Positions 17,173-25,330 of a stretch of 64,000 bases of DNA are shown here, in pieces. Location: assembly GCF_002836945.1 (NCBI RefSeq), contig NZ_NIJM01000024.1:1-64000 (forward strand). The letters are read 5' to 3'. Numbering within the stretch: position 1 is the first letter of the stretch; every line of letters begins with the position of its first letter. The DNA is from Shewanella chilikensis. Lineage in GTDB: Bacteria > Pseudomonadota > Gammaproteobacteria > Enterobacterales > Shewanellaceae. Under the pieces are notes generated by a model that saw only the letters and a list, made by a program, of their open reading frames with translations, was not told where the DNA came from and made no database searches. The position numbers and the translations under genes are program-made.

Positions 17173-18286
17173 AGGCGAAAACTTTAGGGTCATAGTAGTT
17201 CACAGGGTCGCCATCCACTTCGGCATAAGGGTAGCCAAAGTTGTTCAGCGGCGTCTGCTCGGCCATAGGCGCCAGATCGAAGTCGCGACCGAAGTTGAAA
17301 CCAACCCAGTTCATCTCCCAGTTACCGAACAGATAGTCGTTGACCGCCTGCACATCGGGATCCTGGTGTTGCTTGTTCTCGGTCAAACGCATCTTGGTCA
17401 CATCCGCAGGGTCGGCCGGCAACCAGCCGTAACCCGCCAGATAGAACATGGCGCGGCAGTGCTGACCACCACTGACCTTGGCCAGGCCATAGGCATCACT
17501 GCTGCCGAAGGCTTTCTTGGAGTATTTGCCCATCTTAATAGCCTGTCCTACCCGGATCCCGAACATCTCCCGCGCCGGAATACCGGCGGCACGAGCCAAG
17601 GCCACAAATACCGAGTTGATATCAGTACACTTGCCCCCCAGTTTGCCGCTCTCGAGAATAGTGGCCACATCACCCGTACCGCAACCGATAACGTCGTTGT
17701 CGCGGAACATATTGGCGCTGACCCAGTTGTAGATGAGACGGGCCTTTTGCAGCGGATCGGTTTCCTTGCCAACAATCTTGTCTGCAGTCTGCTTCACTAT
17801 GCCATCAATGGGCATATGCTTGGTGGGCAGCAGATAGTGTTCCACATCCACCGGGTACTGGATAGTTTCGGGGGCGCGATAATGTTCGAGTTCACCGTTT
17901 TTCAGCGGTTCCCAGTCGAGGGTTTCCAGCTCCATCACCAACTGCAGTTCCATCTTGCCTTTGGCATCAGGCCAAGTGGCAAATAGTGTCTTGGCGCCAT
18001 AGCTGTTAGCGGCAGTGATGTAAGCGTCCTGGAAATTGCCTTTGAAATTCAGCTTACGAACTTGCTGAAACTGGGTGTCTTCCACCAGCGGGATCCACAA
18101 CTTGACCACGCCCTCTGAGCCCTCGGGTGCAATCAGTTGGTAATCTTGAGTCAGGGTGAAGTGTCTGCGGCCGTCGGCGGAATAATGCTCGACGGCCTTG
18201 GTCTTCGATGTGGCCGCCATCACAGGGCTGATGATACCGGCCGTCGACAAAATAGCCGCAGTTTTTAAAAAATTGCGTCTTTGCAT
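17144..18286 (-). CDS. Tat-exported transglutaminase-like cysteine protein
   Basis: Predicted exported protein of 380 residues. The N terminus MQRRNFLKTAA carries a twin-arginine motif, followed by a hydrophobic region ending PVMAA. The transglutaminase core spans about residues 170-300 with Cys220 in GGKCTDINSVFVALARAAGIPAR, His276 in GGQHCRAMF and Asp292 in GWLPADPAD, a complete Cys-His-Asp triad. A transglutaminase-like protein may act as a protease, amidase or crosslinker, and the substrate is unknown. It is the first gene of an operon with MerT- and MerP-like genes; that linkage is unusual. Confidence 0.85.
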   Translation of the reverse strand: MQRRNFLKTAAILSTAGIISPVMAATSKTKAVEHYSADGRRHFTLTQDYQLIAPEGSEGVVKLWIPLVEDTQFQQVRKLNFKGNFQDAYITAANSYGAKTLFATWPDAKGKMELQLVMELETLDWEPLKNGELEHYRAPETIQYPVDVEHYLLPTKHMPIDGIVKQTADKIVGKETDPLQKARLIYNWVSANMFRDNDVIGCGTGDVATILESGKLGGKCTDINSVFVALARAAGIPAREMFGIRVGQAIKMGKYSKKAFGSSDAYGLAKVSGGQHCRAMFYLAGYGWLPADPADVTKMRLTENKQHQDPDVQAVNDYLFGNWEMNWVGFNFGRDFDLAPMAEQTPLNNFGYPYAEVDGDPVNYYDPKVFAYDFQSTEQL

Positions 18287-18349
18287 TATTCGATTCCTTA
18301 CGTTTGATTAACAGACGAGTCAATGAGGTGCCCGCTGGCGGGCAGAAGC

Positions 18350-18378
18350 ATTATAAGTGGCGGCCCCTGGCACCGCAA
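18350..18378 (-). promoter_or_regulatory. promoter of the transglutaminase-merT-merP operon
   Basis: On the minus strand a perfect TATAAT -10 (18350-18355) lies 17 bases after TTGCGG (18373-18378). The start would be near 18343, about 57 bases before the ATG at 18286. The -35 matches only three of six bases. Confidence 0.5.
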
Positions 18379-18559
18379 CAAAGCCGCAGACACAGGGTTA
18401 GTGTAGCCAGAGTCATCAGTAAGGTGGAATAATAAGAAAAATTAACAAGTTTGCGAGACAAAACAACCATATTGGTCATCTTGTCTCGCCTTACGTTTAC
18501 CAATGTAAAGCCGGTATTGCAGACGGAAAACCGGCGCCGGATCACATTCTTACCTGGGC

Positions 18560-19780
18560 TTATCTCAGCCCCACTTCCACGTCGCGGATAATGAAGTTAC
18601 CCGAATAAAGCGGATGGGGTTCACCCAAAGGCTCCAGGGCAAAGAAGCGCTTGTGCTCTTCACTGAGCCCCTCGAAGCCGCCTATCACCTGATAGAGCCA
18701 GCTTTCCGGATCCCAGGACAGCTGTTGCTGCTGCAGATATTCCAGCGCCGAAGTGTTGCGGCCCGAGTCAATGACGGCGCAGAAGTACTCATCTACCGCC
18801 TCTTTGAGCGGGTTATCCGGCATATCAAAGTCTTCCTGAGGATTAACCGCAACCGGCACGTCGTGCTCCTGCAACCTCTTGGGCAGATGGTCACGACTGA
18901 TAGCCTTGATACGGGCCACCATCTCCATCAGTTGCAGTTCCTGGCCGCTGTTATTCACATCCACAGATGCCGGTGCCAGCAAGGCCTCGGCATGATTGAA
19001 CAACACAGGCACCTGCTTGTGCGCCACATGGTCGGCTACCTGATAGTCGGGGTGCAAATCTGTATACAGCAACCAGCCTTTGAGCAAACGGGTACGACCG
19101 CGGATCTGCCTGAAGCGTCCCAGCAATTCCAGCAGACGCCCCTGCACCACGCTCAGCTCCTGGGTGCAATCGCTGAGGGTCTCCTGCAACATGGTCACCA
19201 GCAGGCGGCGCAGTTCACGGATATCACCGGCAATTTCGCCAAGCTCGGTAAACTCAAACAGCTCCAGGCCGTTAAGCAGTTCCGATACCTGGCTCTGGGC
19301 CAGCTCGTTTTCACGGATCTTGGCGTTAATTGAACCCACATAACCGAACTCATTATTGATCCGGCCCCAGAGCACACGAATGGAGTAACGCAGGCTCTCG
19401 GTGAAGCTGAATACGTGTTCGGTCAAGTCCGCCAGATAGGCCTCGGCGGCGCTGTAATCCACACTGGCGCGCGCCTCACGGTAGTGATTGGCCAAGGTCT
19501 TGATGGTGGCCAGGGCCGAACCGACGTTGGCGTTGATCTGGCGGTTACGCTCATCCTTGAGGCCCTCTTCCAGCAGGGCCCTGACATTACGCGACAATCT
19601 GAGCGGTTCGTCCGGCTCGGGACGCCAAAGAATACCGTTGTCGGTAAGCTTCTTCAGCAGCGCGGGTTCCTGCCGGGTCTCGTCCAAGCTACCGGAGAGA
19701 TAGGCGTCCATCACCAGTTCGGCGTTACGCCCAAGCAGCCTCAGCAGCTTGACCCCGGCCTGATGCAGGTTGCTGCTCAT
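18560..19780 (-). CDS. MksF/kleisin-like subunit of a condensin-like complex
   Basis: Cytoplasmic protein of 406 residues, third gene of a three-gene operon. It is largely helical with long amphipathic stretches (ANVGSALATIKTLANHYREARASVDYSAAEAYLADL; SELLNGLELFEFTELGEIAGDIRELRRLLVTML), as expected for a winged-helix and coiled kleisin that bridges an SMC dimer. Assignment rests on length, helicity and the preceding MksE-like and SMC-like genes. I do not see a motif that proves the family. Its ATG overlaps the stop of the MksE-like gene (ATGA), indicating coupled translation. Confidence 0.6.
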   Translation of the reverse strand: MSSNLHQAGVKLLRLLGRNAELVMDAYLSGSLDETRQEPALLKKLTDNGILWRPEPDEPLRLSRNVRALLEEGLKDERNRQINANVGSALATIKTLANHYREARASVDYSAAEAYLADLTEHVFSFTESLRYSIRVLWGRINNEFGYVGSINAKIRENELAQSQVSELLNGLELFEFTELGEIAGDIRELRRLLVTMLQETLSDCTQELSVVQGRLLELLGRFRQIRGRTRLLKGWLLYTDLHPDYQVADHVAHKQVPVLFNHAEALLAPASVDVNNSGQELQLMEMVARIKAISRDHLPKRLQEHDVPVAVNPQEDFDMPDNPLKEAVDEYFCAVIDSGRNTSALEYLQQQQLSWDPESWLYQVIGGFEGLSEEHKRFFALEPLGEPHPLYSGNFIIRDVEVGLR

Positions 19781-20427
19781 ATCAGATCCCTCTGGGTGGC
19801 AGTTTCAGCCTGAGCCTCCAGACTGAGGCCCTCGGTTTCATCGATAAAGCGGATCACTTCGTAGAGGTAATCCAGCTTGCCGGTGGCGATATAGATCTGT
19901 TTTTCCGGATTCGGCCGCACCAGATAACCCAGCTCCTGCAAGCGCTTGAAAACCAGTTTAATCTGGCCATCGACACTGCTTGAGCTGGAGCCGAACAAGC
20001 GATACTGGCTCAGCTTGGCCAGTTGCTCGCGAAACGCCGGCGTATCCTCAATGCGGCTCTGCAATTCGGTAAGCCGCACCGCCGCGCCTTCAGTCAGGGG
20101 CGCGTCCTGGCCGCTGGCTTCCTGCACCAATACCAGCCATTCCACCATGGGGATCAACGCCTGGCAGATATCGCGAAACTGCGCCGAAATCACTTTGCGC
20201 TCGTCCTCCCCCAACTGCAGATAACCACAGAAAAAGACTTCGCCCTCGGCGGCCTGGGCCACAGTGCGGTTGATTTGGTTGAGATAGGCCTCGACTCTGT
20301 CACGGGTGGCCGGACTCTTGAGTGAACGCCAACCTTCCTCATCCGTGGTGCGGCAGATAAATTCACCCTTGAGCAGACGTTCAATCAGGGCGCCTGAGCC
20401 GACGATGGTACTTTGCAATTCGCTCAT
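19777..20427 (-). CDS. MksE-like subunit of a condensin-like complex
   Basis: Cytoplasmic protein of 216 residues, second gene of the operon. Its C-terminal part, from YRLFGSS through VFKRLQELGYLVRPNPEKQIYIATGKLDYLYEVIRFIDE, has the helix-helix-wing pattern of MksE/MukE winged-helix proteins that bind the kleisin. The N-terminal LLKGEFICRTTDEEGWRSL also suits that group. The gene begins at ATG 20427, sharing one base with the stop of the SMC-like gene (TAATG). It ends in a four-base overlap with the MksF-like gene. The tight spacing argues for a stoichiometric complex. Confidence 0.65.
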   Translation of the reverse strand: MSELQSTIVGSGALIERLLKGEFICRTTDEEGWRSLKSPATRDRVEAYLNQINRTVAQAAEGEVFFCGYLQLGEDERKVISAQFRDICQALIPMVEWLVLVQEASGQDAPLTEGAAVRLTELQSRIEDTPAFREQLAKLSQYRLFGSSSSSVDGQIKLVFKRLQELGYLVRPNPEKQIYIATGKLDYLYEVIRFIDETEGLSLEAQAETATQRDLI

Positions 20428-23400
20428 TACACCGCCTCCTTGGCCAAGCGCTCAGAGAGCTTTTGCGCTATGGGATCGACCTTGGGTTTAACCACCTGCA
20501 GTCGCTTGGTCTGCTTGTTGATGATGTAGCGATTGGCAAACAAATTCAGTACCTCGGACTCAGGGTTGGGGAAAGCACCCAACACGCTGATATTGTTGTT
20601 TTCACAGGCATCGAAGATCTTCTTCACGTTAGCGTGGTGCAAGGTGCCCAGCTCATCAATCGGCCAGTGCACAGTGACATCCGCCTTGCCCCGCAGCAAA
20701 CGGGTAAAGGCCAGCAGGAACTTACAGAGGATCAGATAAGCCATACCATGACTGGATGACTCGTTGAGCTGACGGTCGGTGCGGATCACCAGATCCGAAT
20801 TGCCTTCCTTGAGGCGCAGCTCAATCTCCAGCAGCTTGGCGATGCCGCCGGTCAGGGCCGAGCGGCCTATGATATCCAGCGCCCGGCGCATGCTGTTGGT
20901 ATAGTGCTCATCCGGCAGGCCGGTGAAGCCTTCGGCCTTCCAGGCGCGGAACGCCTTAACGAACTGCTCCAGCTCAGGCCAGAACTCCAGCTCACTGATC
21001 CGCGAGCGGATCCTGACCGCAGATTCAGAGACGCCTTCAAGAAACAGCTCCTCCCCGACTTCGCGGGTAATACGGGCACTTTGGGAGGCAATACGGCGGT
21101 CGATATCGGCCAATACATCGTAAAAGGCAGTCAGGTCGACACCGAAGATCCGGCCCTGTTCACGCAGCGCGGTAATCGACTGCGGCACCATCACATTGAG
21201 CAACTGGGCCAGATGCGGCACCAACTTGCGGTAATCCAGCAGGCGTATGCCCTTGTCATTGACAGAGCTGGACTCTTCACGGGCCTTTTCCCAGAACTCG
21301 GATAGGCTGGAGCCTGACTTGCTGGCAATCACCTGATCGAAATGATCCACATACTGCCTGACCGAACCCAGCAGATGCTCGCGCTTGAGCAGCAGCTCCT
21401 CGCCCTGACGCAGACGTTCACCCAGGCTACCCTGAGGCTCTTCATCGTTGCGCGGCAATTTCAGCTCGGCCAGCTTACGCAGCAAGGCGCGCAACTTGGT
21501 GAGGTTTTCCGAGGCCTCTACCTGAGCGGCATCAGACTGGCGCCTTTGTAGCTCCAGTTGCTGGCGGGCATGTTTGACTTCGTTGGCCTTGGTTTTCAGC
21601 TGCTGATCCAGCTCGGAGGCGGCGCGCTTGACTTCGCCCAGGTCGGTCACCAACTTGGGTTTACGCACCAGCCAGGTATGCTGATACCAGTCGTCATAGC
21701 GCAGCACTTCACTGCGACGCTGCTCGGCAGCGGCAATGGCACCTTCCAGCTCACGGATCTCCCGCTTGAGGGCGAGAATTTTGTCTTCATCCACCCCGCG
21801 GGACTTAAGCTCATTCTTGTACCACAGCTCGCAGGCTTTTTGTTCCTCTTTGGCACGACTGCGGCGCTGATTGATGCTCTCTTTGAGCTGCTCCAGATGC
21901 TGCTCCAGCGCGCCAACCACTTCCTGCCAGTAGGCGTTCTTTTCCATTCTGGCATCCAGCGCCTGCTCTTTGAGCTCCTCCAGCCATTCCAGGTGCTGGT
22001 TACGCAGCTGTTTCATCTCCTGATCCAGCAGCGTCAGGCGTTTACCGGCCTGTGCCTTACGCTCAGCCAACGCCTTGTTGATCTGCTCCTGCACAGTGCG
22101 GCGCTCCTCGAACAGACGCCGCAAATCGTCACGCAAATTCTTGTATGCCGTGCGGGCAAAGGTCAGCTCACGGTTCAGTTTATCCAGTGCTTCGTTGGCC
22201 TGCACCAGGCGCTCTTCCGCTTCTTCCTGCAGCCCATAGGCGTTTTGCAGGGCATCTTCGGCCTTGGCCAGCTTTGCCCTCAGCTCAGGCTCTGAACTGG
22301 CGTATTCGGGGATTTCCAGCGCCTTGAGATCCAATGAGATCCCAAAAAGGCTGTCACTTTCGGCGCCGACATTGGGGTGCAAGTCGGTGCGGTGCAGCAA
22401 GTCGGGATGTACCACCTTGCCCAGGTGCTGCTCCCAACCCGGCACTTCTTTTCGCAGGAACTCCAGCAAGGTGTGGGACTGAGGGAACAGCATGTGTTTG
22501 AGATCGTCCAGATCGCCCTGGCGCTCCGTGACTCTGAGCGCGGCAATTCTGAGTGATTCGCTGGCCTGATCCCTGAGTGAGCGCTGTTTGCGCTCTTCGC
22601 TCATCAGCCGCTCCACCTTGGCGTTGGCAGCCTCCTGCTCGGCATCGGCACGGTCGATACGCTCGTCGAATACCGCCAGGCTGAGCTTCTCCTCCTCGGT
22701 ATAAGTCACACTGTCGACCTGCAGCTTGAGCTCGGCCGCATTGAGCTTGAGTTGGTACTCCTGCTCCTGGAATTTGGCCTTGCCGTTTTCCTGCTGCTCA
22801 CGGAATTCGGCATCGAGGCGCGCCAAGTCTTCCCGGGCCACTTCACGCTGCTTGTCGCGGGCCTCGCGTTGCTTATCCAACTCTTGTTGCAGCTTTTCCA
22901 GCTCCTTGTTGAGCTGTTCGCCAATCTTGCTGCGGCGGGCGTTATAGGCGGCTTCTATATCCTGATGCTTCTCTGTTTGCAGCTTGTGTCTTTCGCTGAG
23001 GTTCTCAAGATCGCTACGCCACAACGGCAGCTGTTCCAGATTGGCCTTGGCCTGTTCGATATCGGCATCGAGAAACGCCGCATGTTGGTTTTCGATGGCG
23101 TCGAGTTCATATTCCAGCTTGGCGACATCGCCCTTGGCGGCAGACAGCTCCTGGTTAAGCTCATCGCGCTGCTCTTTCCACTCATCGTCCAATGCCTTGA
23201 GACGGAAGTTCAGCTCCCGCGACAGGGTCTGATTTTGCTCCTGACGCTGGGCCTCCAGCACTTCGTCATTGCGATAGCCCTTGGCCAGGCTGCCAAGACG
23301 CAGTTCGGCCGACAGCAGCTCGTTGAACTCCTGCTCCAGCTTGTCAAATTCGGGACGGATCTGCTCGAACCCGGCGATCAGCTGGCTCTCGCGGATCCAG

Positions 23401-24098
23401 GCCTCGACGCGTTGTGGATTAAGCCTTGATGCCGGCGGGTTAACGCCATCCTCTTCCAAAATGGCGGCGATCATCGACTTGACCGTTTCCATTTTGCCTT
23501 CTTTGGAATGCACCGCCTTGGCCAGTTTTTCGATATGGCGCAGTGAATGGTCGGCCTCGCACAGAGAGAACAAACGGGCATAGCTGCGCAGCTCTGTGCG
23601 GCTGGAACCTGTGTTCAGCAAGGTACGGTCATTCTGGATGATGGCGCGAAACTCTCGGGTATTCAAAAGCTTGGTATGGTTCACTCCGGCGCGTTTCATC
23701 TCGCTGCCCAGTTTAGCCATGGTATGGCACAAAATAGTGTCGCCGTTTTGGGACTTGATATAGTCTTCCAGTTCAAATCCCTTGGCGATAAAGCGATAGT
23801 TGACCCCTTTGCCATCGCCGGCCGAGGCCAGCACCGCCTGATACAGCAAGCCATCACTCTTTTGGTATTCGTAAATGATATAGCTGGATTCTCTGGGCAG
23901 ATACCAGCGCTCGAAGCTGTCACGGGTCGAAGGCACGACCCGGCTGGGGTATTCACCATAAAACACAGGCACCAGACGCTGCAGCGTGGTCTTGCCCGAG
24001 GCGTTGGTACCACAGATATTGGTATGACCATCGAGCTTCAGTTCCACCACGCCCGGCAGATGGGTGTCGATCAGCACTATTCGAATCAAGCTTGGCAT
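20427..24098 (-). CDS. SMC/MksB-like coiled-coil ATPase (DUF3584 type)
   Basis: Large ATPase of 1223 residues, first gene of the trio. The Walker A GTNASGKTT is at residues 30-38, and WYLP (65-68) follows; GKT and YLP are the two motifs I recall for DUF3584. Two long charged coiled-coil arms (about 255-530 and 660-900) flank a hinge-like region. The C-terminal head has the ABC signature-like NESSSHGMAYLILCKFL and Walker B VTVHWPIDELG. I chose ATG 24098, with AAGGA seven bases upstream, over the in-frame ATG 24128. By analogy with MukB/MksB it would entrap or extrude DNA. No JetD-like nuclease gene is adjacent. Confidence 0.8.
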   Translation of the reverse strand: MPSLIRIVLIDTHLPGVVELKLDGHTNICGTNASGKTTLQRLVPVFYGEYPSRVVPSTRDSFERWYLPRESSYIIYEYQKSDGLLYQAVLASAGDGKGVNYRFIAKGFELEDYIKSQNGDTILCHTMAKLGSEMKRAGVNHTKLLNTREFRAIIQNDRTLLNTGSSRTELRSYARLFSLCEADHSLRHIEKLAKAVHSKEGKMETVKSMIAAILEEDGVNPPASRLNPQRVEAWIRESQLIAGFEQIRPEFDKLEQEFNELLSAELRLGSLAKGYRNDEVLEAQRQEQNQTLSRELNFRLKALDDEWKEQRDELNQELSAAKGDVAKLEYELDAIENQHAAFLDADIEQAKANLEQLPLWRSDLENLSERHKLQTEKHQDIEAAYNARRSKIGEQLNKELEKLQQELDKQREARDKQREVAREDLARLDAEFREQQENGKAKFQEQEYQLKLNAAELKLQVDSVTYTEEEKLSLAVFDERIDRADAEQEAANAKVERLMSEERKQRSLRDQASESLRIAALRVTERQGDLDDLKHMLFPQSHTLLEFLRKEVPGWEQHLGKVVHPDLLHRTDLHPNVGAESDSLFGISLDLKALEIPEYASSEPELRAKLAKAEDALQNAYGLQEEAEERLVQANEALDKLNRELTFARTAYKNLRDDLRRLFEERRTVQEQINKALAERKAQAGKRLTLLDQEMKQLRNQHLEWLEELKEQALDARMEKNAYWQEVVGALEQHLEQLKESINQRRSRAKEEQKACELWYKNELKSRGVDEDKILALKREIRELEGAIAAAEQRRSEVLRYDDWYQHTWLVRKPKLVTDLGEVKRAASELDQQLKTKANEVKHARQQLELQRRQSDAAQVEASENLTKLRALLRKLAELKLPRNDEEPQGSLGERLRQGEELLLKREHLLGSVRQYVDHFDQVIASKSGSSLSEFWEKAREESSSVNDKGIRLLDYRKLVPHLAQLLNVMVPQSITALREQGRIFGVDLTAFYDVLADIDRRIASQSARITREVGEELFLEGVSESAVRIRSRISELEFWPELEQFVKAFRAWKAEGFTGLPDEHYTNSMRRALDIIGRSALTGGIAKLLEIELRLKEGNSDLVIRTDRQLNESSSHGMAYLILCKFLLAFTRLLRGKADVTVHWPIDELGTLHHANVKKIFDACENNNISVLGAFPNPESEVLNLFANRYIINKQTKRLQVVKPKVDPIAQKLSERLAKEAV

Positions 24099-24271
24099 AT
24101 AAATCCTTATGCAGACAGCAAGCGCCAAATAGCCAGAGGCCCCGGCACTCGCGGCAACAGGCGGGCAAACCGCCTCAATACAGCAAAACCCTTAAATTAA
24201 TGGAAAGCCCCACCCTTGGCAATTGAAGGGCCGGTAAAGAAAGCGGGATCCGCTGCGGGTATCAAAGAATA

Positions 24272-24469
24272 TTATTCAGGTTTGAACAGGCCTATCACTT
24301 CACCGGTCGCCTTGTCGCTGACCTTATCATCGGTCTGCTGCTCGCGGTAATCACACTCGACACACTCGACCGTTTCTATGCCGTTCTCCTTGAACAGCAC
24401 TATGCTGTCCTGGGCCTGACATTTGGGGCATTTGGCTCCAGCCACAAAGCGTTTCTTGATCCTGTTCAT
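24272..24469 (-). CDS. yheV: YheV-family zinc-ribbon protein
   Basis: Small cytoplasmic protein of 65 residues. It opens with RKRF-type basic residues (MNRIKKRFVAGAKCPKCQAQDS), has two CxxC pairs (CPKC, CVEC) forming a putative zinc ribbon, and ends in EVIGLFKP. This agrees with E. coli YheV as I recall it. Function is unknown. It is a separate unit 174 bases upstream of the SMC-like gene on the same strand and could be cotranscribed with it. The 285 bases between it and the next gene (24470-24754) hold nothing I can name. Confidence 0.88.
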   Translation of the reverse strand: MNRIKKRFVAGAKCPKCQAQDSIVLFKENGIETVECVECDYREQQTDDKVSDKATGEVIGLFKPE

Positions 24470-24754
24470 CTTCTGAGTCTAGTTGATAAGCAATGGCATT
24501 ATTTTGCCATATCTGTGGCCGCTGTGGCGCATTTTAAGCAGCGTTAGGACAATGTTTGTGCCATTAAGAAATAACCCATATAAAACCAGAAGGTTACAGC
24601 TGAATGTTGAAGGAAATATGTAGCAGATTATTTGGGATTGAGTCCAGACAAGGAATGGTATCGCGCAATTCCAATACCATTCCACCAGGAAGTTCACTTA
24701 ACCCAATGAGCCGGCATCATTGAGTGGCAACACAAACTTTTATGCGGAGTACTA

Positions 24755-25102
24755 TCAAGACAATCTGGCCAGGGTCTCCTGCACCTTGCGCAACCAATTG
24801 CAGTTATCACATTGACACTTGCGCCGTGACAAATGGTGCGGGCTCAGGCTGGAATCGACAAAGTCGACCGCTATCAATAACTGCTGCTTCAATTCTTCGA
24901 GTGATTTCTGCTCCAGATCCACCAGTTCATCATTCTGATTCATCCAGATACATTCCATTCCCTGATGACAAAAGTTACAGCGCTCATCCACCGGATTATA
25001 GAAACCCGCATGGGGACAATGACGCAATTCCATCGACTGTATCACCCTGGGACGGGCATACTCGAACAATTCGATCAGCTCCTGCTTATCTGGCACTGAC
25101 AT
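24755..25102 (-). CDS. cysteine-rich hypothetical protein
   Basis: Unrecognised cytoplasmic protein of 115 residues. It carries two cysteine clusters, RCNFC followed by MEC (about residues 40-50) and KCQCDNC (about 95-100), plus nearby histidines (HCPHAGF, SPHHLS). Zinc or iron-sulfur binding is plausible. There is no signal peptide. It is divergent from the protein kinase gene across a 228-base spacer that contains an FNR-like palindrome at 25173-25186, so redox-responsive expression is conceivable. No known family could be assigned. Confidence 0.65.
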   Translation of the reverse strand: MSVPDKQELIELFEYARPRVIQSMELRHCPHAGFYNPVDERCNFCHQGMECIWMNQNDELVDLEQKSLEELKQQLLIAVDFVDSSLSPHHLSRRKCQCDNCNWLRKVQETLARLS

Positions 25103-25172
25103 AAGGCCTCCAAATCTCTTCTGCCACTGCGGCTTGTTGCAAACAGGTTACTCTGGGGAGGGCGCAATGAAA

Positions 25173-25186
25173 TTGATATAGGTCAA
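25173..25186. promoter_or_regulatory. candidate FNR/EtrA box
   Basis: TTGATATAGGTCAA matches TTGAT-N4-ATCAA at nine of ten conserved positions. It lies 70 bases from the start of the leftward cysteine-rich gene and about 145 bases before the kinase start. Which gene it would control is not clear. Confidence 0.4.
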
Positions 25187-25330
25187 AGTGCCGCCCAAAA
25201 GGATACGCTAGGAAGCCTGGTTCTGAGCTGGATCCCAGAGTCACAACTTGCCGCTGTTATCCCTTGCTGTTTTAATGAGCTTCTGCTTGTTGTTATTTTG
25301 TATCCTTGCTTCTGCCAATGGAGAAATCGC

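Noticed and set aside
18351-18545. A 64-codon leftward frame between the transglutaminase gene and the MksF-like gene
   Set aside because: It overlaps the probable promoter at 18350-18378 and shows no motif or ribosome-binding site.
24479-24697. A 72-codon leftward frame upstream of yheV
   Set aside because: Hydrophobic, AT-rich and without ribosome-binding site or conserved motif; it covers the region where a yheV promoter is expected.
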